Positions 7,298 through 14,720 of a DNA stretch of 37,209 nucleotides are shown here, piece after piece (positions within the stretch are counted from its first letter, which is position 1; the number at the start of each line of letters is the position of its first letter). The notes beneath the pieces were generated by a model. That model ran no database searches. It was not told the DNA's origin and saw only the letters and a list, made by a program, of their open reading frames with translations. Source of the stretch: Chloroflexota bacterium (GTDB taxonomy: Bacteria > Chloroflexota > Limnocylindria > P2-11E > CF-107); assembly GCA_005881435.1 (NCBI GenBank), contig VBHP01000024.1, positions 1-37,209 on the forward strand. The letters run 5' to 3'. The translations under genes were made by a program, and so were the position numbers.

Positions 7298-7789
7298 GTG
7301 GCCGAACTCGACGTACGCCAACGCGAGGCCGAGGCCGTGGGACGGCGCGCTGTCGTCGGGGCGCTGATCTTCGACGAGCGTGGACGGCTCTTCGTGCACC
7401 GCCGCGGCCCCGATCGCCGCTTCCTCCCCGACTGCTGGGACATCGTCGGTGGCCACGTCGAGCCAGGCGAAACCTTGCTGCAGGCCCTCGCGCGCGAGAC
7501 GAGCGAAGAGACCGGCTGGACGCTCCGCGACGCGCGTCTCGTTCACGTCGAGGACTGGGAGAGCGAGGGACCGACCGGCCCGGATCGGCGGCGTGAGTTC
7601 GACTTCATCGTCACCGTCGACGGCGACCTTTCGCGTCCGACGTTGGAGCGGCCGAAGCAGGTGGCGTTCCGTTTCATAACGCGGGGGGAGATCGCGCTGC
7701 TCGACGAGAACCGCCGCGCCGACGACGGCTTCGTCCGCCGCATCGCCGAGCTTGCGTTTACCGAGCGCGATCGCGGCTCAGAGCCATGA
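7298..7789 (+). CDS. Nudix hydrolase
   Basis: A 163-aa protein with a perfect Nudix box, G52-x5-E58-x7-R66-E67-x2-E70-E71-x-G73 (GGHVEPGETLLQALARETSE then ETGW), which binds the metal for hydrolysis of nucleoside-diphosphate-linked substrates. The preceding strand GALIFDERGRLFVHRRG and WDIVGGH are typical of mutator-type and isopentenyl-isomerase-like Nudix proteins; the substrate is not identifiable. Start GTG 7298, 3 nt after rplI. The last 12 nt overlap the end of the convergent GNAT gene. Confidence 0.93.
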   Translation: MAELDVRQREAEAVGRRAVVGALIFDERGRLFVHRRGPDRRFLPDCWDIVGGHVEPGETLLQALARETSEETGWTLRDARLVHVEDWESEGPTGPDRRREFDFIVTVDGDLSRPTLERPKQVAFRFITRGEIALLDENRRADDGFVRRIAELAFTERDRGSEP

Positions 7790-8678
7790 GTCGAAGAGCA
7801 GTTGCCCGCTGCGCTCCTCGTCGCGGCCATGCTTCATGCGGAGCCGCGCCTGGTCGGCACGGAAACCCTCTCGCTTCAAGACGTCCTGCGCTTTCACGCG
7901 TCGAGCGGCGACGCGGATCCACACGTGCGCGAGCTGCCGTTCCAGCGCCAGCGTCCGCAGGCCACGCAGCAGCGCCGCCGTGCCGCGAGTGCCGCCGGCG
8001 CGACTGACGGCCGCCACCGGTATCGCCAGACCGTATGCCGCGACGGTTGTGGACCAGCAGCGTGTCGCCGATCTCCGTCTCGAGTGCGGCAGTGACTTCC
8101 ACCGTTGGATCGAGACCGGGCACGTTCTGCGCGGCGATGCGTTTGATGTGGCGGAGCGCCGCCTCGCGTTCGCCAGTGGCCAGCTCGCCGAAGCGCACCA
8201 CCGAGAAGCCGCGCGGCAACGTGTCCGCTGTGGCGTCGGCGACGAAGGCGACCGCGTTCGACACGGGCAGGTACGCCATCTTGGTGTAGAGGTACACGAG
8301 CTGCGCGGCGTCGCCGATGCATTCGAGCCCCCACAGGCGTACCCGCGCGCGGCGCCACCGCCCATGCACCGCATTGATCAAGCGCTGCGCGATGCCGAGT
8401 CTTTGCGCCTCCGGCGCCACGGCGATTGGGCCGAAATACGCGAGGCTGCCCCACCGCACGCTGAAGACGCACCCGACAACGCGGCCGCCGCGGAGCGCGA
8501 TGAACGCGCCCGGCGGTTCCTTCTGAAAGCGCACCATCGCGAGTCGCGGCCCGAATGGCGGCCCCGCCAGCCGACCCGTGCGTTGGCGGACGGCGTCACC
8601 GAAGGCGCGTTGTAATAGATCCTGCGCCGCGAGCACGTCTGGCAGCGCCATCTCGCGCACGACGGTGTCGCTATCCAC
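7778..8678 (-). pseudogene. GNAT acetyltransferase gene split by a +1 frameshift
   Basis: The minus strand from GTG 8678 codes for a GNAT-type protein. The acetyl-CoA binding motif A is IAVAPEAQRLGIAQRLINAV at about residues 85-105, followed by LYTKMAYLPVSNAVAF. Around 8035-8050, after GDTLLVHN, the frame turns into Arg/Gly-rich nonsense, while the +1 frame continues as normal protein (GLAIPVAAVSRAGG through REGFRADQARLRMKHGRDEE) to a TGA at 7778. One extra base or two missing bases would explain it. It is either a recent pseudogene or an indel error in the sequence. The gene follows the intein-bearing dnaB by 21 nt and converges with the Nudix gene. Confidence 0.8.
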
Positions 8679-8699
8679 AGCGCCCGAAGTATCGAGTGC

Positions 8700-10601
8700 T
8701 TATGCCGCGGGCGTCGTCAGCTCGCGGAAGCGCGTGTACTCGTAATCGAAGTAGAGCTGGAAATCGCCGGTCGGACCGTGACGGTGCTTGGCCACGCGCA
8801 CGTCGAGGATCGGAATGATCGGCTCGCCGGCGCGCGCGCGGTCGCGTTTCCAAAGGAAGATCACGACGTCTGCGTCTTGTTCGATCGCGCCGCTGTTGTG
8901 CACGACGAAGCCATCGGCGATGAAGTTGCCGCTCCCCGGCACGCGAAGGTCGAAGACCGCTTCTTCTCCAGCGGGCTCGACCGAACGGACCGGCTCCCAC
9001 AGGACGTCGCTTGTCGCGAAGGTGCGGAGAACAGGGTCGGCCGTCAGCTCGGCGTACTTGCCAACGGTCGAGCGACGCATGCTGAGCGCGCTCGGCACCC
9101 GTAATTCACGCGGATTCGCCTCAGGCCACTCGACGCCGACCTCGGAGAGCCGCATCGGTGTGCCCACGAGGTCTCCACGAGACAGCCCCTCGAGAGGCCT
9201 CCAGCCAGTTGGAGTGAGGAACGGGTGGTTCGCGGTCGCCCTGATCGTGCGGCCGGTCTGCGAGGTGACGCGGAACACAGGCTTGACGCCGTTCGACCAG
9301 ACGTCCGCGACCTGGAACGGTCCCACGAGGTGGTCATCGCCGAGCGCAAGAATCCGCGCGCCCGCTCGCAGGTCCAGAACCGGCGTGAGCCGCCCGGTCT
9401 CAGCATCGATCACGCGCGTGTCGCCGGTGACGCATTCACGCAAATCTGAGAGCTTCGGCTCGCCACCAGTGCGTCGCTCGATCTGACGTGAGAGCTGCGA
9501 TATCACCAGGACCGGTACCTCGAGCTCTCGCGCGATGGCCTTCAGACCTCGCGTGATCGACGCGACCTCCTGCACGCGGTTCTCCTCGTCCCCGGAGAGC
9601 CCCTCCATGAGCTGCAGGTAATCGATGACGATGAGATCGAGACGACCCTGGCGCACCTGCAGTTTGCGCGCGTGCGTGAGCACGTCGGTGACGTCCAGGC
9701 GGGTGCATTCCTCGATGAAGATCTGGTGCTGCATCAGCTCACCGCTGGCATGGTTGATCGCCTTCAGCTCCTCCACATCCAGCGATCCGCGTCGGAGCCT
9801 GCCGCCGTCGATCTCCGCCAATCCGGACAGCAGCCGCAACGTCAGGTCTTCCTCCGTCATTTCGAGCGAGAAGACGGCCGCGACCGCATCGTGCTGCAGC
9901 GCGGCGTTTCGCATCACGTTGAGCGCGAAGCTTGTCTTGCCCATACCCGGACGGCCGGCGACGATCACCAGGTCGCCCGGGTGCAGGCCACCGCCGAGCA
10001 GCGTGTCGAGCGAGGCGAAGCGCGTCGACAGCGCGGGGCCGCGACCCTGCTCGTTCTGCTCGTCGATGGTGGCGAAGTAGTCATCGAGCGCCTCGCGCAA
10101 CGTGACCACCTCACGATGCAGACGGCGCTCGCTGACGCGGAAGAGCAGCTGCTGCGCCTGCTCGACGGCGGCGCGTGGCTCCCCGCTGGAGAGCGCCAGA
10201 CGCATCATGTCCTGCGCGGCGCCGATGATGCGGCGCAAGATCGAGGTCCGCTCGACCACCGCGGCGTACCCACGCGCGTGTGCCGGCGAGGGTGTGCCCT
10301 CGATCAGGCCAACGATCGCCGCCGGACCGCCGGCCTCATCGAGCTCGCTCTTCGCGCGCAACAGCTCGGTAACGGCGGCGAAGGACGGCTCGCGGCCTGA
10401 ATCGGCGAGCTCGATGATCGCTCGATAGATCGCTCGATGCGTCTCGCGCGAGAGGTCATCCGGAAGAACCTGCGAGCGCACGACTTCAAGCAGGGAAGCG
10501 TCGAGGAGGAGGGCGCCCAGGAGGGACGCCTCCGCCTCGACGCTTTGCGGGAGGGGACGGCCGCCAGGGTCAGTCGCCAAGCGCCGCCTCGCCGGCGGCA
10601 A
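8700..10601 (-). CDS. dnaB: Replicative DNA helicase DnaB, interrupted by a mini-intein
   Basis: A hexameric 5'-3' helicase for replication. The 633-aa product contains the DnaB N domain (PLPQSVEAEASLLGALLLD), the RecA-like domain with Walker A GRPGMGKTS (about 217-225), Walker B DLIVIDYLQLM and the SQLSRQIE segment. At residue 390 the reading frame enters an intein and returns at S570 (SGAIEQDADVVIFLWKRD), so the spliced helicase would be 453 aa. The ATG at 10601 overlaps the upstream small gene by 32 nt; TTG 10580, also overlapping that gene's end, is an alternative. A second complete dnaB lies upstream on the same strand. Which one is the main replicative helicase cannot be read from the sequence. 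Confidence 0.95.
   Translation of the reverse strand: MPPARRRLATDPGGRPLPQSVEAEASLLGALLLDASLLEVVRSQVLPDDLSRETHRAIYRAIIELADSGREPSFAAVTELLRAKSELDEAGGPAAIVGLIEGTPSPAHARGYAAVVERTSILRRIIGAAQDMMRLALSSGEPRAAVEQAQQLLFRVSERRLHREVVTLREALDDYFATIDEQNEQGRGPALSTRFASLDTLLGGGLHPGDLVIVAGRPGMGKTSFALNVMRNAALQHDAVAAVFSLEMTEEDLTLRLLSGLAEIDGGRLRRGSLDVEELKAINHASGELMQHQIFIEECTRLDVTDVLTHARKLQVRQGRLDLIVIDYLQLMEGLSGDEENRVQEVASITRGLKAIARELEVPVLVISQLSRQIERRTGGEPKLSDLRECVTGDTRVIDAETGRLTPVLDLRAGARILALGDDHLVGPFQVADVWSNGVKPVFRVTSQTGRTIRATANHPFLTPTGWRPLEGLSRGDLVGTPMRLSEVGVEWPEANPRELRVPSALSMRRSTVGKYAELTADPVLRTFATSDVLWEPVRSVEPAGEEAVFDLRVPGSGNFIADGFVVHNSGAIEQDADVVIFLWKRDRARAGEPIIPILDVRVAKHRHGPTGDFQLYFDYEYTRFRELTTPAA
8895..9434 (-). 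mobile_element. DnaB mini-intein (180 aa), no homing endonuclease
   Basis: In-frame insertion at the classical DnaB site SDLRE^SGAIEQ. Block A is CVTGDTRVI with Cys1 at protein residue 390. Block B is TANHPFLT with the TxxH histidine at residue 459. Block F is VFDLRVPGSGNFIADG and block G is VVHN with penultimate His568 and terminal Asn569, followed by Ser570 as the +1 extein nucleophile. All class 1 splicing residues are present. No LAGLIDADG motif is seen; the 70-80 residues between blocks B and F (including MRRSTVGKYAEL) look like a remnant of a larger ancestor. It should splice but not home. Confidence 0.93.
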
Positions 10602-10824
10602 CCAGCCAGTTGCCGACGCGGATCGCCTGGTCTGGGGTGAAGCGCGCCACGTGCTCGCACTCTTCGTCGGCGGTCACGGTGAGCCAGACCCGGTCGTCGG
10701 ACTCGTCGTCCGGCGGCACAAGCTCGACCTCCACGCGCTCGCACTCGACATCGATGAGCGCTCGGGATTCGCCTGCCTGATTGAAGGGTTCGATGGTTTC
10801 GACGCGGTTCAAGTCGTCCTCCAT
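10570..10824 (-). CDS. Small acidic protein between the two dnaB genes
   Basis: An 84-aa open frame starts at ATG 10824 behind GGTAAGGA, a good ribosome binding site 7-8 nt upstream, 10 nt after the stop of the upstream dnaB. The product starts MEDDLNRVETIEPFNQAGE, is strongly acidic (VEVELVPPDDESDD) and ends with an amphipathic segment (DQAIRVGNWLVAAGEAALGD). No family recognised. It overlaps the start of the intein-bearing dnaB by 32 nt, so the three genes are co-transcribed. A helper of either helicase is conceivable, but nothing in the sequence shows it. Confidence 0.68.
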   Translation of the reverse strand: MEDDLNRVETIEPFNQAGESRALIDVECERVEVELVPPDDESDDRVWLTVTADEECEHVARFTPDQAIRVGNWLVAAGEAALGD

Positions 10825-10834
10825 GAAAGTGTCC

Positions 10835-12136
10835 TTACCGCTCGCGTGCCTTCGAGGAGAAGCGCGTATAGCGCGGTTCAAAAACCAGCTGGAACTTCAT
10901 CGTCGGGCCGTTGCGGTTCTTGGCCAGATGGCAATCGATCGTCTGCGCCGACTCGGTACCGGGAATGCGCTTCCAGAGAAAGAGGACCTCGTCGGCGTCC
11001 TGTTCCAACGACCCGCCGTCGCGCAGATCCGCCAGGCGCGGCTCAGCCGTCTCGCGCTCTTCCACCGCCCGCGACAGCTGCGACAGCGCGATCACCCCGA
11101 CACCGAGCTCGCGCCCAAGCGCCTTGAGGTTGCGCGTGATCGTCGCGATCTCTTGCACCCGGTTGTCGTCATCGCCAGCCGTCCGCATCAGCTGCAGGTA
11201 GTCGATGACGATGAGGTCCAACCCGGCGGCCGCCTTTCGCCGGCGGGCTTTGGTGCGCAGCTCCATCACTGAGATGCCCGGCGTGTCGTCGATCTCGACC
11301 GGTAGGTCCATCAGTCCTGCCGCGGCTTCGGGATCGCGCACGCCGCCGCGCATCTGGATCAGGTCGATCGATGCATGCACGGCCATCAGCCGTTGCGCGA
11401 TCTGCTCGCGCGACATCTCCAGCGAGAACACGAGCACGCGTTCGCCACGTCTCGCGGCTTTGTAGGCGATGTTCAGCGCCAGACTCGACTTCCCGACGGC
11501 GGGACGGGCGGCGAGGATGAACAGGTCCCCACGCTGCAGCCCATTGGTCGGAACATCGATCTCGGGATAGCCGGTTGCAACACCGACGACCTCTTGCGGG
11601 TTGTCCATGCGGTAGGCGATGCGGTCGTACGTCACGTTGAGGGCCTCGCGGATGTGTCGCAGTGAGGACGCGACGCCCTCCTGCAGCAAGGTGAAGACAC
11701 GCTGCTCCGAGCGATCGAGGGTCAGATCGAGGTCGGTCGGCTCGTCGTAGGCCATGGCGGCGATGTCCTGGGCCGCACCGAGGAGCCGTCGCAGCAGCGC
11801 TTTGCCGGACACGAGCCGCCCGTCGCGTTCGACGTCGACCGCGGTCGCGACCGACTCCTGCAGCTCGCTCAGCGCCGGTGGGCCGCCGACGCGCTCCAGC
11901 TCGCCCTTTCGTTGCAGCTCGACCCGCACGGTCAGCGGATCGATCGGCTCGTGGCGCTCGAACAGCGAGCGAACGGCGTCAAAGACACGCTGGTGCCGTG
12001 GGAGGTAGAAGTCCTCAGGACGGATGAAGTCGGCGACGCGGATGATCGCGTCGCGGTCGATGAGGAGCGCCCCGAGCACCCGCGCCTCCGCGGCCGGATC
12101 GTGCGGCGCAGCGACCGCGGGAGGCGACAGGGTCAT
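10835..12136 (-). CDS. dnaB: Second replicative DNA helicase DnaB (no intein)
   Basis: A 433-aa DnaB with an N domain (DPAAEARVLGALLIDRDAII), Walker A ARPAVGKSS, the FSLEMSREQIAQRL sensor region, Walker B DLIVIDYLQLM and the C-terminal LAKNRNGPTMKFQL. It is a diverged paralogue of the intein-bearing copy. At the position used by the intein in the other gene it reads LRDGGSLEQDAD, with Gly instead of Ser at the +1 position, so that site could not support intein splicing. The chosen start is ATG 12136; the frame stays open upstream (in-frame ATG at 12256), giving a start uncertain by up to 40 codons. A LexA box lies in its promoter region. Confidence 0.93.
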   Translation of the reverse strand: MTLSPPAVAAPHDPAAEARVLGALLIDRDAIIRVADFIRPEDFYLPRHQRVFDAVRSLFERHEPIDPLTVRVELQRKGELERVGGPPALSELQESVATAVDVERDGRLVSGKALLRRLLGAAQDIAAMAYDEPTDLDLTLDRSEQRVFTLLQEGVASSLRHIREALNVTYDRIAYRMDNPQEVVGVATGYPEIDVPTNGLQRGDLFILAARPAVGKSSLALNIAYKAARRGERVLVFSLEMSREQIAQRLMAVHASIDLIQMRGGVRDPEAAAGLMDLPVEIDDTPGISVMELRTKARRRKAAAGLDLIVIDYLQLMRTAGDDDNRVQEIATITRNLKALGRELGVGVIALSQLSRAVEERETAEPRLADLRDGGSLEQDADEVLFLWKRIPGTESAQTIDCHLAKNRNGPTMKFQLVFEPRYTRFSSKARER

Positions 12137-12202
12137 CGCCGGCAACAGTGCGTCGCGCGGGGTCGATGCGCGCGTGTCTTGCCCACCAACTTCTCCGCTA
12201 AG

Positions 12203-12337
12203 TTCTCCACAGTGCCAGGCCTCCCATCCGCCGCACAGGGCGCGGCTTCTCAGCATGCGAACATTAGTTCTATCGGTCAAGCCTTGCGAGAATGCGGCCA
12301 GGCCGGGCTGTGGAGCGACTGTGGGAGGTGTGGATAA
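12203..12337. promoter_or_regulatory. Cluster of DnaA-box-like 9-mers
   Basis: TGTGGATAA at 12329-12337 is the exact complement of the consensus DnaA box TTATCCACA. TTCTCCACA at 12203-12211 has one mismatch. TGTGGAGCG (12309) and TGTGGGAGG (12320) are weaker and lie in phase with the perfect box at about 9-11 nt spacing. The cluster brackets the LexA-type dnaB promoter. It may be a DnaA-regulated promoter; there is no AT-rich unwinding element, so an origin is not supported. Chance matches in GC-rich sequence remain possible. Confidence 0.35.
12252..12280 (-). promoter_or_regulatory. Promoter of the dnaB locus with a second LexA box
   Basis: On the minus strand TTGACC (12280-12275) is followed by GAAC-TAAT-GTTC (12270-12259) and a weak -10, CATGCT (12257-12252, 17-nt spacer). 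The layout and surrounding bases match the lexA promoter closely: the plus-strand sequence downstream of each box runs GTCAAGCC-TGC-AGA-TGCG at both sites. This suggests SOS control of the dnaB-acidic protein-dnaB-GNAT unit. The box is also 69 nt before the divergent epimerase gene. Confidence 0.72.
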
Positions 12338-12338
12338 G

Positions 12339-13247
12339 TTGCGCGTGCTCGTGACGGGCGGCGCCGGGTTCGTCGGTTCGCACGTGGTCGAAGCGCTGCT
12401 CGCCCGCGGAGATGAGGTCACGGTCGCCGACGACCTGTCCACCGGCGACCGGCGCAACGTCGCGGCGGCCGCGGATCTGCGCGTGGTCGACATCTCGGAT
12501 GGCGACGCGATCGTGCGCGAGCTCGGTGACCTCGACCTCGACGCAATCGTCCACGCCGCGGCTGAGGCGAGCGTGGTGCGCTCGGTCGCCGATCCGGCCC
12601 GCAGCGAGCGCGTGAATGTGGGAGGCACCGCGAACGTGCTCGAGCTCGCAAAACGCGCCGGCGCGTCGCGCTTTGTCTTCTTCTCCACCGGCGGCGCGAT
12701 CTACGGCGAAACCGCCGTCTGTGCTAAGGAGACAGATCCGCTCCGACCGGTCTCCCCATACGGAAAGCACAAGCTCGAGGGCGAGAAGCTCGTTCAGCTG
12801 TCGGGCCTGTCGCACGCGATCCTGCGTCCGGCAAACATCTACGGTCCGCGGCAGCGTGGCGACCTCGAGGGCGGCGTGGTGGCGATCTTCATGCAGCGCT
12901 GGCGCGCGCGGCAAGAGCTGGTCGTGTTCGGCGACGGATCGGCCGAACGCGACTATGTCTACGTCGAAGACGTCGCTCGCGCCGTCGTCGCCGCGCTCGA
13001 ACGCGCCGGCAACGGCAACTGGAATATCGGCACCGGCGTACTGACGAGCGTGAACGCAGTCGTCAACGCACTTCGCCAGTACCTCGGACCGCCGCCTGCC
13101 GGCGTTCGCTTCGCGCCACCGCGGGCCGGTGAGCTTCAGCGCGCCTGCGTCGATCCGAGCAAGGCTGCTCGAGACGGGTTCTGGCGTCCGACGGTGTCGT
13201 TCGTCGCCGGCATCGGGCTGCTCCTGGCCGAAGCGAAGCTTGGTTGA
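12339..13247 (+). CDS. NAD-dependent sugar-nucleotide epimerase/dehydratase (GalE-like, SDR)
   Basis: A 302-aa extended short-chain dehydrogenase. The N terminus MRVLVTGGAGFVGSHVVEAL is the Rossmann GxxGxxG for NAD, with D31/D32 after beta2. The catalytic set is S116/T117 (FFSTGGAIYGE) and Y141-x3-K145 (PYGKHK). ILRPANIYGPRQ and ERDYVYVEDVARA are typical of UDP-glucose 4-epimerase-like enzymes that supply sugars for cell-surface glycans. TTG 12339 is chosen because GGGAGGT ends 9 nt before it and it gives the family N terminus; GTG 12330 is in frame but sits on the Shine-Dalgarno. The exact substrate is unknown. Confidence 0.92.
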   Translation: MRVLVTGGAGFVGSHVVEALLARGDEVTVADDLSTGDRRNVAAAADLRVVDISDGDAIVRELGDLDLDAIVHAAAEASVVRSVADPARSERVNVGGTANVLELAKRAGASRFVFFSTGGAIYGETAVCAKETDPLRPVSPYGKHKLEGEKLVQLSGLSHAILRPANIYGPRQRGDLEGGVVAIFMQRWRARQELVVFGDGSAERDYVYVEDVARAVVAALERAGNGNWNIGTGVLTSVNAVVNALRQYLGPPPAGVRFAPPRAGELQRACVDPSKAARDGFWRPTVSFVAGIGLLLAEAKLG

Positions 13248-13257
13248 CGGTCTGCCC

Positions 13258-13263
13258 TACACT
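13258..13263 (+). promoter_or_regulatory. Leaderless -10 box of the zinc-ribbon gene
   Basis: TACACT ends 8 nt before ATG 13272, leaving no room for a ribosome binding site. It is one of several TANNNT-(8-10)-start arrangements in this window. Confidence 0.55.
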
Positions 13264-13271
13264 CGCGCGCT

Positions 13272-13553
13272 ATGTTCCAGGACAAGGTCCTGACCTGTCG
13301 CGATTGCGGAAAAGAATTCGTCTGGACCGCGGGGGAGCAGGAGTTCTACCAGCAAAAAGGACTGCTGCATGCGCCGCAGCGCTGCCCGGAGGATCGACAG
13401 CGCGCGAAGTCCGAGCGCCAGGCGAAGCGGGAGATGCACGAGATCACGTGCAGCAACTGCGGCAAGCAGGCCCAGGTTCCATTCGCGCCGCGGCTCGATC
13501 GACCCGTCTACTGCAGCGACTGTTTCGAGAAGGTCCGCACGACCGCACCTTAG
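13272..13553 (+). CDS. Zinc-ribbon protein with two CxxC pairs
   Basis: A 93-aa cytoplasmic protein. The first half, LTCRDCGKEFVWTAGEQEFY then CPEDR, is the zinc-ribbon of the zf-trcl type (PF13451). The second half holds ITCSNCGK and, after VPFAPRLDRPVY, CSDCF, a second four-cysteine site typical of small CxxC-x(n)-CxxC zinc-binding proteins. Between them is a very basic stretch (RAKSERQAKREMHE). Its role is unknown, perhaps nucleic-acid binding. It has its own leaderless promoter and follows the epimerase by 24 nt. Confidence 0.88.
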   Translation: MFQDKVLTCRDCGKEFVWTAGEQEFYQQKGLLHAPQRCPEDRQRAKSERQAKREMHEITCSNCGKQAQVPFAPRLDRPVYCSDCFEKVRTTAP

Positions 13554-13566
13554 CGAGCGGACCTCA

Positions 13567-13587
13567 CCTCTAGGCTGTCACTAGAGG
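13567..13587 (+). promoter_or_regulatory. Hairpin and -10-like box before the YdcF-like gene
   Basis: CCTCTAG (13567-13573) and CTAGAGG (13581-13587) form a perfect 7-bp inverted repeat one base before GTG 13589. It contains TAGGCT (13571-13576), a possible -10 with 12 nt to the start. There is no T tract, so it is not a terminator. An operator or a structure masking the start is possible. Confidence 0.35.
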
Positions 13588-13588
13588 C

Positions 13589-14164
13589 GTGTTTCGTTTC
13601 GTCGTCGGAGTCGTCGTCGGCTTTCTCCTTGCGCTCGCCGTGCTGCTTTCAGTCGGCACGTTTTTGCGCGCCGCGGATCAGACGAGGCGCGCCGATGTCA
13701 TCGTCGCGCTATCGGGCGACAGCACTGGTGTTCGCGCCGCCGCGGCGGCGTCGCTGTACCGCGCCGGACTTGCGCCAGCAATCATCTTCAGCGGCGCATC
13801 CGAAGATCCGAATTCGATCTCGTCGGCGGCGCTCATGGCGCGTGATGCGATGGCGCTCGGTGTGCCTCGCGAGGCCATCCTGCTCGAGGAGTCGGCACGC
13901 ACCACCGAGGACAACGCTCGCTTCGTGCGCGAGATGATGCGCGTCAAGAGTTTCAGCTCCGCGCTGCTGGTAACGAGCGGGTACCACGAGCGCCGTGCGG
14001 CCGCGACGTTTGCGCGGGCCTTCGAGGGTGCGGGCGTGCGCTTTACCAACACGCCGGCCGACGATCCGGATTGGGACCCGGTGCTGTGGTGGCTACATCC
14101 GGATCAGCGTGACCTGACCCTTCGCGAGCTCGGCAAGCTCGCCCTCGTCTATCTGAATCAGTAG
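13589..14164 (+). CDS. YdcF/DUF218-family membrane-anchored protein
   Basis: A 191-aa protein with an N-terminal membrane anchor (VVGVVVGFLLALAVLLSVGTFL) followed by a DUF218 domain (ElyC/SanA/YdcF family). Recognisable elements are ADVIVALSGD at the first strand, ESARTTEDNARFV (the conserved S/T-TxxNA motif) and LLVTSGYHERRA (the conserved TSxYHxxRA). The family acts at the envelope, with roles in peptidoglycan or lipid-carrier homeostasis shown only for some members. Start GTG 13589. Confidence 0.85.
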   Translation: MFRFVVGVVVGFLLALAVLLSVGTFLRAADQTRRADVIVALSGDSTGVRAAAAASLYRAGLAPAIIFSGASEDPNSISSAALMARDAMALGVPREAILLEESARTTEDNARFVREMMRVKSFSSALLVTSGYHERRAAATFARAFEGAGVRFTNTPADDPDWDPVLWWLHPDQRDLTLRELGKLALVYLNQ

Positions 14165-14169
14165 CCGCA

Positions 14170-14175
14170 TATGAT
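14170..14175 (+). promoter_or_regulatory. Leaderless -10 box of the ClbS/DfsB-like gene
   Basis: TATGAT ends 9 nt before GTG 14185, with no ribosome binding site between. It is a near-consensus -10. Confidence 0.6.
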
Positions 14176-14184
14176 GCTGATCGC

Positions 14185-14700
14185 GTGGATGACGCAGTCA
14201 AGACCGCCGCGCTCGCGCTCATCGACAAGGAGCGAAGCCGCCTCGAGCAGGTCCTAGGTCGACTCAGTGCGGACGATTTCGGCCGTCCAGTATTCGACGC
14301 GGAGTGGGGAACCGAGCCGTGGACGGCGAAAGATCTCGTCGGGCATCTCTCCGGATGGAAGGTACAAACTTTGGCGCTGGCAGAACGCCAGCGTTCAAAC
14401 CATGCCTCGCCTATCCCGGCCGATCGCATGGTCTATCAAGAGCTCGGCATCGACGTTGAAGCCTTCAACCGCGACGAGTACCTGGCGAGACGCGCGCTTA
14501 CTGTCTCCCAGATCGTCGAGGAGCATCGCAAAGTCCACGATCGGTTACGCGTCGCGCTCGGCGCTCTCGCCCCCGACCAGCTACTCGGAGGACCGGGCGT
14601 TGGTGAGCTCCGGCAGTGGGTGACGATGGCATTGTTGATCCATCCGAGGACGCATCGATTACACCTGATCGACGCGTTTGACCTAACCGCGGCGCGCTGA
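14185..14700 (+). CDS. DinB-superfamily four-helix protein (ClbS/DfsB-like)
   Basis: A 171-aa all-helical protein. W-TAKDLVGHLSGWK is the conserved helix of the ClbS/DfsB (DUF1706) branch of the DinB/YfiT superfamily, followed by FNRDEYLARRALT (the FN pair typical of the branch) and a C-terminal helix with LLIHPRTHRLHLIDAF. ClbS inactivates the genotoxin colibactin; other relatives are thiol or metal-dependent transferases of unknown substrate. The name DinB here refers to the superfamily and has nothing to do with Pol IV. It is transcribed from its own leaderless promoter. Confidence 0.7.
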   Translation: MDDAVKTAALALIDKERSRLEQVLGRLSADDFGRPVFDAEWGTEPWTAKDLVGHLSGWKVQTLALAERQRSNHASPIPADRMVYQELGIDVEAFNRDEYLARRALTVSQIVEEHRKVHDRLRVALGALAPDQLLGGPGVGELRQWVTMALLIHPRTHRLHLIDAFDLTAAR

Positions 14701-14706
14701 ACGCGC

Positions 14707-14712
14707 TACTCT
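14707..14712 (+). promoter_or_regulatory. Leaderless -10 box of purA
   Basis: TACTCT ends 8 nt before GTG 14721; no Shine-Dalgarno fits in the gap. It lies just after the stop of the preceding gene. Confidence 0.55.
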
Positions 14713-14720
14713 TCCGACAC

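Noticed and set aside
8030-8055. Programmed ribosomal frameshift in the GNAT gene
   Set aside because: No slippery heptamer, Shine-Dalgarno-like stimulator or clear downstream structure at the junction.
12203-12340. Replication origin
   Set aside because: DnaA-box-like 9-mers are few, there is no AT-rich unwinding region, and dnaA, dnaN or parAB are absent.
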